The translations under genes were made by a program, and so were the position numbers. Below the pieces are notes generated by a model, which was given only the letters and a program-made list of their open reading frames with translations, had not been told where the DNA came from and ran no database searches. From positions 558,001 through 622,000 of the forward strand of contig JACJXP010000001.1 of the NCBI GenBank assembly GCA_020636575.1: a stretch of 64,000 bases of DNA, read 5' to 3'. This document shows positions 18,101 to 25,011 of this stretch, piece by piece (within the stretch, counting starts at the first letter, position 1; every line of letters begins with the position of its first letter). Source of the stretch: Chitinophagales bacterium. GTDB taxonomy: Bacteria > Bacteroidota > Bacteroidia > Chitinophagales > Chitinophagaceae.

Positions 18101-18563
18101 TTCATTTGCTATTGAAGAATTAACTGCCCTGGTGGAAGAAGCTGTATTAATTGAATTTGATCGCATTACAGAAAGAGGCGGAGTTTTAGGCGCTATGGAA
18201 AGAATGTACCAACGCAATAAAATACAGGAAGAAAGCCTGCACTATGAACATTTAAAACATACAGGAGAGTTACCAATAGTTGGTGTAAATACTTTTTTAA
18301 ACAAGCAAGGAAGTCCTACTGTAATTCCCGGCGAGGTGATACGCAGTACTACTGAAGAAAAGGAACAGCAAATAAATAATCTCCGGACTTTTTGGAAGCG
18401 CAATGAAAGCCGAAGCGAAAATGAGCTGGCTGCGTTAAGGCAAATTGCGATCAGTAATGGCAATTTGTTTGCGCAATTAATGGAAGTAGTAAAATATTGC
18501 TCATTAGGCCAAATTACTCATGCACTATATGAAGTTGGCGGGCAGTACCGAAGAAATATGTGA
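15198..18563 (+). CDS. icmF: fused isobutyryl-CoA mutase IcmF (B12 domain, G-protein chaperone, mutase)
   Basis: A 1121-residue coenzyme B12 enzyme that interconverts isobutyryl-CoA and n-butyryl-CoA. Residues 1-140 are the cobalamin domain with the DGHDAAINIM motif (His21 is the lower axial ligand). Residues about 185-420 are a MeaB-like GTPase with P-loop GITGTGGAGKSS from residue 191. Residues about 540-1121 are the mutase barrel. Substrate-determining positions fit isobutyryl-CoA: Phe592 in RFHYVS and Gln770 in AQNTCIF, where methylmalonyl-CoA mutase has Tyr and Arg. The fused layout, with its own chaperone, is diagnostic of IcmF. An unusual insert, NSMIPPLEGIGEA near residues 463-475, is encoded by a short palindromic repeat described separately. 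Confidence 0.93.
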   Translation: MGYSPVNKVRIVTAASLFDGHDAAINIMRRIMQAKGAEIIHLGHNRSVKDIVETAIEEDVQGIAITSYQGGHVEFFKYMKDLLDENGCGHIKIFGGGGGTILPEEIEELHKYGITRIYSPDDGRHMGLEGMIEDVIKQCDIQLNGQADYKTPMGLGEVKDVRKIAREITNAENGQQIPDIKDSKKTIPVLGITGTGGAGKSSVTDEIVRRFLANFTDKTVAVISVDPSKKKTGGALLGDRIRMNSINHPRAYMRSLATRDDNTALSGAIDEAIAICKNADFDFIILESAGVGQSDASILDYCDVSMYVMTPEYGAASQLEKINMLDFADLICINKFDKAGALDALADVKKQYKRNHQLFAAKDEELPIIGTMASKFNDDGINHLFELLLKKIELKTKVNFGKFLYSETAKVTQAVIPPNRVRYLSEISENNRNYDELVNEQAAIASKLYQLNGALEIFQKENSMIPPLEGIGEALQTQIDFFTEQLTPVSKKLIENWKNKVEEYQKDYYEYTVRDKTIKQAMFTKSLSGTRIPKVVLPKYKDWGDILKWEAQENVPGHFPFTAGVFPLKREGEDPTRMFAGEGGPERTNKRFHYVSLDQPAKRLSTAFDSVTLYGEDPDHRPDIYGKVGNSGVSIATVDDAKKLYSGFDLCDPKTSVSMTINGPAPIILAFFMNAAIDQQCEKWLTDNKKEGLVEEAFKRKYGKDVRPKYNNPLFPDNLPDGNNGLGLKLLGLSGDEVLPADVYEQCRIQALQQVRGTVQADILKEDQAQNTCIFSTEFALKLMGDVQEYFIQNKVRNFYSVSISGYHIAEAGANPITQLAFTLANGFTYVEYYLSRGMKIDDFAPNLSFFFSNGMDPEYSVIGRVARRIWAKAMKYKYKANKRSQMLKYHIQTSGRSLHAQEIDFNDIRTTLQALYAIYDNCNSLHTNAYDEAITTPTEESVRRAMAIQLIINRELGTAKTENFIQGSFAIEELTALVEEAVLIEFDRITERGGVLGAMERMYQRNKIQEESLHYEHLKHTGELPIVGVNTFLNKQGSPTVIPGEVIRSTTEEKEQQINNLRTFWKRNESRSENELAALRQIAISNGNLFAQLMEVVKYCSLGQITHALYEVGGQYRRNM
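16591..16618 (+). repeat. short palindromic repeat inserted in the icmF reading frame
   Basis: The stretch reads as CCCTCCTTTGGAGGGG followed by a GGGGAGGC tail: a CCTCC/GGAGG palindrome in locally unusual GC-rich sequence. A related copy lies inside ispG at 31751-31774. In icmF it encodes PPLEGIGEA in the linker between the GTPase and mutase domains, where an extra segment can be tolerated. Confidence 0.5.
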
Positions 18564-18575
18564 TCCTTTATTTAA

Positions 18576-19163
18576 TCATTCATCATTATCGGCTACTTTC
18601 TTTCCGGTTTGATCGATGGTAACCCATTTTCTATTCAACATTGCTTTTGCAGTGCCACCGCTGAATGTTCCGGCGAAACCATACTTAAAAGGTATCACTT
18701 CTTTTCCGGAAGCATTAATATAACCCCAGTTGCCTCCCTTATTAACTGCTGCAAGTCCTTCTGAAAAACCCAATGCATTTTCATAAATAAGACCAATAGT
18801 AGTTTTTCCGGTAACATTAATAAACCCATACCTGCCGTTTTCATTTACAACAGCAAGTCCGGAATGGAATGACAAAGCTTCATTGTATTTTGGTTCTACC
18901 AACACTTTCCCCGTACTATCCAGGTATCCCCATTTTCCGTTTTGCTTTACAGCAGCATATCCTTCCGAGAAGGTTAACCCCTCATCATATACCAGCGGTA
19001 CCACAAGATTGCCATCCTTATCAACAAAACCATGTTTACCATTTTTTTCTACCAGCGATAACCCACAAACACAATTGTCCACATGATCAAATTGTTTGGC
19101 CCATGCTTGTCCATATCCGGTTAAAGACATGAATATGGCCCCGATTAGTAAACTGTATTTCAT
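18576..19163 (-). CDS. secreted WG-repeat protein
   Basis: A 195-residue protein, started at the ATG at 19163 so that the signal peptide ends near GQAWA. The mature part consists of about five WG (KWG) beta-repeats of roughly 34 residues: for example KHGFVDKDGNLVVPLVYD, KWGYLDSTGKVLVEPKY, RYGFINVTGK, NWGYINASGKEVIPFKY and a last divergent KWVTIDQTGKK. WG repeats are thought to form a beta-structure that binds proteins or peptides; no enzymatic motif is seen. It converges on icmF (stop codons 12 bases apart). Location is the periplasm or cell surface; function unknown. Confidence 0.82.
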   Translation of the reverse strand: MKYSLLIGAIFMSLTGYGQAWAKQFDHVDNCVCGLSLVEKNGKHGFVDKDGNLVVPLVYDEGLTFSEGYAAVKQNGKWGYLDSTGKVLVEPKYNEALSFHSGLAVVNENGRYGFINVTGKTTIGLIYENALGFSEGLAAVNKGGNWGYINASGKEVIPFKYGFAGTFSGGTAKAMLNRKWVTIDQTGKKVADNDE

Positions 19164-19290
19164 AACAAGAGATTTAATAATCAAATAACCATTACCAATA
19201 TCAAGTTATTCCTCTTCCTTCCTGTTAACAATGATTGTCAGCAGCTCCCAACCTGATTTTGGTGCTTATGTTTACAGAAACTAACTATCA

Positions 19291-19317
19291 TTGGATATTC
19301 TAATTGAGCTATTTTTG
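19291..19317 (+). promoter_or_regulatory. putative promoter of the DEAD-box helicase gene
   Basis: TTG at 19291-19293 and TATTTTTG at 19310-19317 (exact TAnnTTTG) with 16 bases between them. The -7 box overlaps the first in-frame TTG at 19304, so translation should begin further down, most likely at the TTG at 19340. Confidence 0.48.
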
Positions 19318-19339
19318 CTGCTTTCCAAAACAAAAGCCC

Positions 19340-20560
19340 TTGCAATTCAAAGAGTTTGATTTCCATCCCGCCCTGCTTGAAGGTATCGAAGCCTCCAATT
19401 ATGAAACAGCAACTCCCATACAGGAGAAGGTCATTCCTCCTATCATGGCAGGAAAAGATGTGATCGCTTCTGCCCAAACCGGAACTGGTAAGACAGCGGC
19501 CTTCTTGCTACCAATCATGAATAGGTTGCTTCAAAATCATTCTGAAAACACAGTTGGTGCATTAATTGTCGTTCCTACCCGGGAACTTGCTATTCAGATT
19601 TCACAGCATATTGAAGGACTTTCTTATTTCACACATCTTAGCTCCATTGCAATTTATGGGGGCAGTGGTGGCGACAATTTTATAGCAGAGAAAAAGGCAT
19701 TACAAATGGGTGCGGATATCATTGTTTGCACACCCGGAAGGATGATAGCCCATATGAATATGGGTTACGTAAATATGAAGGGATTACAATTCCTTGTTTT
19801 AGATGAAGCAGACAGGATGCTCGATATGGGTTTTGTAAATGACATTCTACGGATCATTAAACCCTTACCCGCAAACAGGCAAAACCTGTTATTTTCAGCT
19901 ACAATGCCTGAAAAGATAAGACAGTTAGCCAGGCAAACCTTAAAAGACCCTGTAGAGATAAATATTGCTATTTCAAAACCACCGGAAAAAGTAACCCAAA
20001 AAGCTTTTATAGTATATGAAGCACAAAAAAATGGGTTACTTAAATTATTATTGAAACAATCCGTTTATAAAAATGCGCTGGTGTTTTGTAGTAAGAAACA
20101 AACCGTAAAACAAATTAGAAAAGAATTGAAGCAAGAAGGTTTTACGGTTGAAGAAATACACAGCGATCTTGAACAAGCACAAAGAGAAGATGTACTCAGA
20201 GCTTTTACAAGCGGCCGGGTACCACTATTAGTTGCAACTGATATTTTGAGCCGTGGGATTGATATTGATACTATTGACCTGGTACTTAATTATGATGTGC
20301 CTGCGGATGGAGAAGATTATGTGCATCGCATTGGTAGAACAGCGAGAGCAGAGGCTGATGGATCTGCATTTACATTGGTCGGAGAAAAAGAACAGAATAG
20401 GTTTGCTTCGATAGAACTATTAATTGGAAAAGAAGTAGAAAAAGCAGAAGTGCCTAAAGAATTTGGTGAAACACCTTCGTATAAGCCAAAGCTACGGTCG
20501 GTAAATCATAACAAGAATCCTAAAAGGAAATTTTATAGAGGGACACCCAAACGCAGGTAA
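19340..20560 (+). CDS. DEAD-box RNA helicase (RhlE-like)
   Basis: A 406-residue ATP-dependent RNA helicase of the type that helps ribosome assembly and RNA decay. Motifs in order: Q motif with FDFHPALLEGIEA and TPIQEKVIP; motif I AQTGTGKT; Ia PTRELAIQ; Ib TPGR; II VLDEADRMLD; III SATMP; IV ALVFCSKK; V ATDILSRGIDI; VI HRIGRTARA. The C-terminal tail is short and basic (KPKLRSVNHNKNPKRKFYRG). No ATG lies in frame before residue 49 of the long frame, so a TTG start is needed; I choose 19340 because a promoter box covers the upstream TTG at 19304. Confidence 0.9.
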   Translation: MQFKEFDFHPALLEGIEASNYETATPIQEKVIPPIMAGKDVIASAQTGTGKTAAFLLPIMNRLLQNHSENTVGALIVVPTRELAIQISQHIEGLSYFTHLSSIAIYGGSGGDNFIAEKKALQMGADIIVCTPGRMIAHMNMGYVNMKGLQFLVLDEADRMLDMGFVNDILRIIKPLPANRQNLLFSATMPEKIRQLARQTLKDPVEINIAISKPPEKVTQKAFIVYEAQKNGLLKLLLKQSVYKNALVFCSKKQTVKQIRKELKQEGFTVEEIHSDLEQAQREDVLRAFTSGRVPLLVATDILSRGIDIDTIDLVLNYDVPADGEDYVHRIGRTARAEADGSAFTLVGEKEQNRFASIELLIGKEVEKAEVPKEFGETPSYKPKLRSVNHNKNPKRKFYRGTPKRR

Positions 20561-20597
20561 AAGCATATTCACTTAACCGAACGAGAAAATTGAATCT

Positions 20598-21416
20598 ATG
20601 GTACGCAAATTTTTACTTTATTTACTTTTCTTCGGATTATTTTTCGTTTATAGCTGCACACAAGGCAAATACTCCGCGACAAATAAAGTATACAAAAAAC
20701 AGATAAAAGCATATTCAAAACTTTTGTTAGAGTATCCTGTAAAAGATTCAGCAGGGTTACCTTATGCAGCTGATTGGGTTGGCACAACTAATCTTTCCAT
20801 GCGACGGGCAAACTATGTTATTATTCATCATACAGCGCAAAATAGCTGTGAGCAAACATTGAAAACTTTTACATTACCCAGAACTCAGGTTAGTGCCCAT
20901 TATGTTATCTGTAAAGATGGTACAGTGTATCATATGCTAAACGATCTGTTAAGAGCTCATCATGCCGGAGTAAGTAAATGGGGAAATACTACTGATTTAA
21001 ATTCAAGTAGTATCGGTATTGAATTAGACAATAACGGCTTTGAGCCTTTTGCTGAAGCACAGATGAACAGTTTGATCACCTTATTGGGGCGTCTTAAGGA
21101 AGCTTACAACATCCCAACTTCTAATTTCATAGGGCATGGTGATATTGCTCCTACAAGGAAGATCGATCCTAACTGGAGGTTCCCCTGGAAAACATTGGCT
21201 GAAAAAGGGTTTGGTTATTGGTATGATGACCCTGCCAATGTTGAATTACCGGCTAATTTCAATTACCTGCAGGCTTTACGTATAGTTGGTTTTGACATGA
21301 AAGATACTACCGCGGCTATTAAAGGATTTAAAAGACATTGGTTGCAGGACACAACAAAGGGATTAAACACGGAACAACTAAAAGTACTTTACCAGCTAAG
21401 CAAAAAATATCAATGA
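20598..21416 (+). CDS. N-acetylmuramoyl-L-alanine amidase (amidase_2), lipoprotein
   Basis: A 272-residue lipoprotein (signal ending VYSC, Cys about residue 20) with an amidase_2/PGRP-like domain that cuts the bond between MurNAc and the stem peptide. Zinc ligands are visible: His in VIIHHTAQ, and the second His plus the acidic/Lys site in IGHGDIAPTRKIDPN. The central SSIGIELDNNG matches the family. Its role is peptidoglycan turnover in the periplasm; the product could feed the MurU/AmgK recycling genes elsewhere in the window. It follows the helicase gene by 37 bases and overlaps the convergent sulfatase stop by seven bases. Confidence 0.9.
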   Translation: MVRKFLLYLLFFGLFFVYSCTQGKYSATNKVYKKQIKAYSKLLLEYPVKDSAGLPYAADWVGTTNLSMRRANYVIIHHTAQNSCEQTLKTFTLPRTQVSAHYVICKDGTVYHMLNDLLRAHHAGVSKWGNTTDLNSSSIGIELDNNGFEPFAEAQMNSLITLLGRLKEAYNIPTSNFIGHGDIAPTRKIDPNWRFPWKTLAEKGFGYWYDDPANVELPANFNYLQALRIVGFDMKDTTAAIKGFKRHWLQDTTKGLNTEQLKVLYQLSKKYQ

Positions 21417-22954
21417 AGCTCTCCGGCAGTTTCATGATCATCGTATTTATTCCGCAGGTTTATTAATTCTTCTTTTAATCCTGCAATCGTTTTGGTATAG
21501 GCAGGATTCTTAATTAAATTATTCTGCTCACCTGGATCTGCTTCCAGATCATATAATTCCCATTCATTTACTGTATAGAAATAGATGAGTTTATATTTTT
21601 CACCTCTTACAGCAAGGTGGGGGATTACAGTATGATCCCTCACATATTCATAGTAATGATAATAAAGATATTTTCTGTCAAGTGTCTTTTTATTTTCGGT
21701 TAGTAGCGGCTTCAAACTTACCCCATGCATCCAGTCAGGGATTTTTGCACCTGCTATATCCAGTATCGTTGGCGCAAAATCAATATTTTGTACCATTTCA
21801 TCGGTCATGGCTCCTTCTTTTATATGTTCCGGCCATTTTATCAATAAAGGAGTGCTCATTGAAACGTCATATGCAAAACGCTTATCGAACCACCCATTCT
21901 CACCGAGGTAAAAACCCTGGTCACTGGTATATATAACCACAGTATTATTTGTAAGATCATTTTTATCGAGATAATCCAGTATTACACCTACACTTTCATC
22001 AATTGATGCAATACAAGCAAGATAATCCTGCATATACCATTGGTATTTATATTTCAATAGTTCCTTTCCATGAGGTTTTTTGTCACGGATTATTTTTCCC
22101 CTTTCAGCATAGATTTCTTTGAAACGTTTTCGTTCCTCGTCAGGATAACGCTTCATGATGGCGTTATAAGTAGCCAGATCCTCTACAGATGGTTTTAATT
22201 CAGGAATTTCTTTTAGATATTCAGGATCAACCTTCAAATCACCGCATAAACGCATATCCAATAATATGCTCATAGTTTGTATTCGCCATGCGCTGCCACG
22301 ACCGGTAGTATCTACATACAAAGTAGCAGGTTCAGGAAATATTTTTGTGTGATACTCTTCTAAGTATTTTAGTGCAGGAATAAAATTGCGGTGTGGGGCT
22401 TTGTGATGAAAGAAAAATGCGAAAGGCTTGCTTTTATCCCGGTTATTAAGCCAGTTAATAGCGTCAGTGGTAATAGCTTCCGCTGAATATCCTTTCTCAA
22501 TAATAGTGTCTCCATTCATGGTTATCATTCTTGTATCAAAGTATTGTCCCATACCAGGTAGCACTCTCCAGTAATCAAATCCACTGGGATAAGAATGCAA
22601 ATGCCATTTACCAATGATAGAAGTTTGATATCCTGCATCATGCAGCAGGTGAGCAATGGTTGTTTTAGAGGAATCAAATCTTGTGCGGTTATCGATCACT
22701 CCATTTTTGTGCGAATGCTGGCCGGTAAGCAGCGTCGCCCTTGATGGAGCACAGATTGAATTTCCCACAAATGCTTTATTGAATTTAATGCCTTCTTTCG
22801 CTATACGGTCAATATTTGGTGTTTTGATGAACTGTTGATTGTAAACACTGATAGCGTCAGCATCATGATCATCGCTCATGATGTAAATTATGTTTGGTTT
22901 TTGCTGGGCAAAACAATTAGTTGATAGGAAAATGAAAATAAATAGATGTTTCAT
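21410..22954 (-). CDS. secreted sulfatase, formylglycine-dependent
   Basis: A 514-residue exported arylsulfatase-family enzyme (signal peptide ending CFAQ). The sulfatase signature SICAPSRATLLTGQ places the cysteine to be converted to formylglycine at residue 68, with the CxPSR pattern intact. Metal-binding MSDDHDADA is near residue 28, and the second site lies in YTSDQGFYLGENGWFDKR. The C-terminal WELYDLEADPGEQNNL is typical of sulfatases that act on sulfated sugars (class S1). The substrate cannot be read from sequence; sulfated polysaccharides are likely for a Bacteroidota sulfatase. A maturase (FGE or anSME) is not in the window and must be encoded elsewhere. Confidence 0.92.
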   Translation of the reverse strand: MKHLFIFIFLSTNCFAQQKPNIIYIMSDDHDADAISVYNQQFIKTPNIDRIAKEGIKFNKAFVGNSICAPSRATLLTGQHSHKNGVIDNRTRFDSSKTTIAHLLHDAGYQTSIIGKWHLHSYPSGFDYWRVLPGMGQYFDTRMITMNGDTIIEKGYSAEAITTDAINWLNNRDKSKPFAFFFHHKAPHRNFIPALKYLEEYHTKIFPEPATLYVDTTGRGSAWRIQTMSILLDMRLCGDLKVDPEYLKEIPELKPSVEDLATYNAIMKRYPDEERKRFKEIYAERGKIIRDKKPHGKELLKYKYQWYMQDYLACIASIDESVGVILDYLDKNDLTNNTVVIYTSDQGFYLGENGWFDKRFAYDVSMSTPLLIKWPEHIKEGAMTDEMVQNIDFAPTILDIAGAKIPDWMHGVSLKPLLTENKKTLDRKYLYYHYYEYVRDHTVIPHLAVRGEKYKLIYFYTVNEWELYDLEADPGEQNNLIKNPAYTKTIAGLKEELINLRNKYDDHETAGELH

Positions 22955-23081
22955 GCCAGATTAATTACAAAACAATTTAGTTATTTACAACAACAAATAA
23001 TATCTTAAGTTAAAAGATGTGCTTATATGAACCCTTTCAGAATTTCAAAAAAAAATACAATCACTTAGACTACTACTCACT

Positions 23082-23112
23082 TTTGCACTACTGAAACTTT
23101 GAAATAACTTTA
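23082..23112 (+). promoter_or_regulatory. putative promoter of the DUF72 gene
   Basis: TTTG at 23082-23085 and TAACTTTA at 23105-23112 (one mismatch to TAnnTTTG), 19 bases apart. The ATG at 23130 is 17 bases downstream. Spacing and position fit a Bacteroidota promoter. Confidence 0.45.
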
Positions 23113-23129
23113 TCCGGAAAACAAGTTTT

Positions 23130-24038
23130 ATGGATTTTGGACGAATTGATGAAAATAAATTGAATTCAATAGATTTTTCACTACCGGCAGAGCCAGAACG
23201 CAACAAGAAGGTGTTAAAAGGGAAGCCTATCAAAGAACCAAAGCTGTATTTAGGTTGTGCTAAATGGGGAAGGCCTGAATGGGTGGGAACTCTTTATCCT
23301 CCAAAAACAAAAGAAAAAGACTTTTTGCAACATTACATACAGCATTATAATTCAATTGAGTTAAACGCCACACATTATCGTATTTGGGGTGAAGCCGGAA
23401 TTAAAAAATGGGCAGACAAGGCAAAAGGTCTGGATTTTAAGTTTTGCCCGAAAATGTACCAGGGAGTTACTCATCGTGGAAGTTTGGCCGGAAAAGAATT
23501 TCTTACCAACGAGTTTTTCCGGGGCATCGTTGCTTTTAAAGAACATCTTGGGCCAGTATTTATACAGGTAAGTGATAGCTTTTCACCTAAAAGAAAAGAA
23601 GAACTATTTAATTACCTTCTTTCATTACCAAAGGATATTGATTTTTTTCTGGAAGTAAGGCACCCTGATTGGTTTACAAAGTATAATGAAGAATTATTTT
23701 CTTTCTTACAACAAAATAATATTGGTGCCGTGATCACTGATACTGCCGGCAGAAGGGACTGTGCCCATATGAATATTACTATCCCAAAAGTTTTTATCCG
23801 GTATGTAGGAAACAGCCTGCATAAATCAGACTTTTCCAGGTGTGATGTATGGGTTCAACGGATAAAATTCTGGATAGGGAAGGGAATACAAGAAGTTTAT
23901 TTCTTTATGCATATGCATGATGAGGCTACTTCTCCCGAGTTAACTGTTTATCTTGTAGATAAACTAAACAAAGAGTGTGGTTTGCAACTTATCAAACCAA
24001 AACTTAATAATGAAAATGAAGGGACCCTTTTCGGGTAA
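23130..24038 (+). CDS. DUF72 domain-containing TIM-barrel protein
   Basis: A 302-residue cytoplasmic protein of the DUF72 (YecE) family. Typical features: LYLGCAKWGRPEWVGTLYP near residue 40, the YNSIELNATHYR strand, FKFCPKMYQGVTHR, and the FLEVRHPDWF strand near residue 180, then a late FFMHMHDEA motif. The family folds as a TIM barrel and is common in bacteria and archaea, but its reaction is not established. The first 35 residues are an extra charged segment. It has its own promoter and converges on the oxygenase-like gene five bases away. Confidence 0.88.
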   Translation: MDFGRIDENKLNSIDFSLPAEPERNKKVLKGKPIKEPKLYLGCAKWGRPEWVGTLYPPKTKEKDFLQHYIQHYNSIELNATHYRIWGEAGIKKWADKAKGLDFKFCPKMYQGVTHRGSLAGKEFLTNEFFRGIVAFKEHLGPVFIQVSDSFSPKRKEELFNYLLSLPKDIDFFLEVRHPDWFTKYNEELFSFLQQNNIGAVITDTAGRRDCAHMNITIPKVFIRYVGNSLHKSDFSRCDVWVQRIKFWIGKGIQEVYFFMHMHDEATSPELTVYLVDKLNKECGLQLIKPKLNNENEGTLFG

Positions 24039-24042
24039 GCAT

Positions 24043-24747
24043 TTACATTTTTGACTTTATCCATTCATCTAATTCCGGCGAACTTTCACAACTAATGATG
24101 GCTGCATATCTTGGCTTATCACCATTATGTACTCCCACATGCCATAATCGCTGTGAGTCAACAACAAAATGAGCACCTTTTGGCATAGGCACCCTTGCTT
24201 CAGATTCTTTTATAGGAAGATTATTCTCGTCACTATCATAAAGCAACATATAGCTGTCCGGGTTATCTGTTAATTCCACCCACATTCTTACCACCCAGCC
24301 CTCATCTTCAGGATTCAACCTGTTGTTATCATCACGGTGAACAGAACGTAATGCCTGGTCATGGTTCTGTGGTTCCAGTTTTATAATTCTTACTCTTCCG
24401 AAATTAGCCGGTATAGATTTTATATAAGCCATAAGGTTGGGACACAATTCTATATTTGGCGTAAACAAAGCATGCTTATCCGGCTTACCATTTTCCCAAA
24501 AACCTTTACATTCTAATGTGCCATCACATGATGCCAATGGCGCAAAGTTAGTGTCACCGCCACTTTTCCAGTCCATATAAGTCAGGTTCTCCCATTCTGA
24601 AGACGGAATTTGAGAAATATCCAGTGTTTTCATAATAACATATCCATTCTCTTCCATCACAGGCATGCGATAATGAGGGGATTTAGCTGGAATTTTTACG
24701 GACCAATGTTCGCTATGCGGCCAGAAAATAGCAGGTGCTGTTGACAT
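24043..24747 (-). CDS. aspartyl/asparaginyl beta-hydroxylase-like 2-oxoglutarate/Fe(II) oxygenase
   Basis: A 234-residue soluble protein without a signal peptide. The C-terminal half has the facial-triad pattern of 2-oxoglutarate/Fe(II) enzymes: VHRDDNN (H-x-D), a jelly-roll region with GWVVRMWVELTDN and FVVDSQRLWHVGVHNGD (second His), and KPRYAAI, whose Arg could bind 2-oxoglutarate. This resembles the aspartyl/asparaginyl beta-hydroxylase family. The N-terminal 90 residues (with MPVMEENG and MDWKSGGDTNF) I do not recognise. The substrate could be a protein side chain or a small molecule. No natural-product cluster surrounds it. The motif reading is by eye, so the family call is moderate. 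Confidence 0.6.
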   Translation of the reverse strand: MSTAPAIFWPHSEHWSVKIPAKSPHYRMPVMEENGYVIMKTLDISQIPSSEWENLTYMDWKSGGDTNFAPLASCDGTLECKGFWENGKPDKHALFTPNIELCPNLMAYIKSIPANFGRVRIIKLEPQNHDQALRSVHRDDNNRLNPEDEGWVVRMWVELTDNPDSYMLLYDSDENNLPIKESEARVPMPKGAHFVVDSQRLWHVGVHNGDKPRYAAIISCESSPELDEWIKSKM

Positions 24748-25011
24748 AGATTTTGTGTTTAACGCTAAAGTAAGAAATATCAGATTATCAATTATTGATC
24801 TTAAAAAGGATGATTGTGATATATCCTAATAAAAAGTTAACACCCTGCTATTTCGACCATTCGTCATGTAATTGTCACCGGTCAGATAAATATGGTTTTT
24901 TCACTCTACCTGACTTTTATTTTTGATATACGAAAAATTTAGTACTTGTCTTGTTTTACTAGAACATCTACTGATCTTTTTCGTCAATATAGCCACTGTT
25001 AAAGTATAGCC

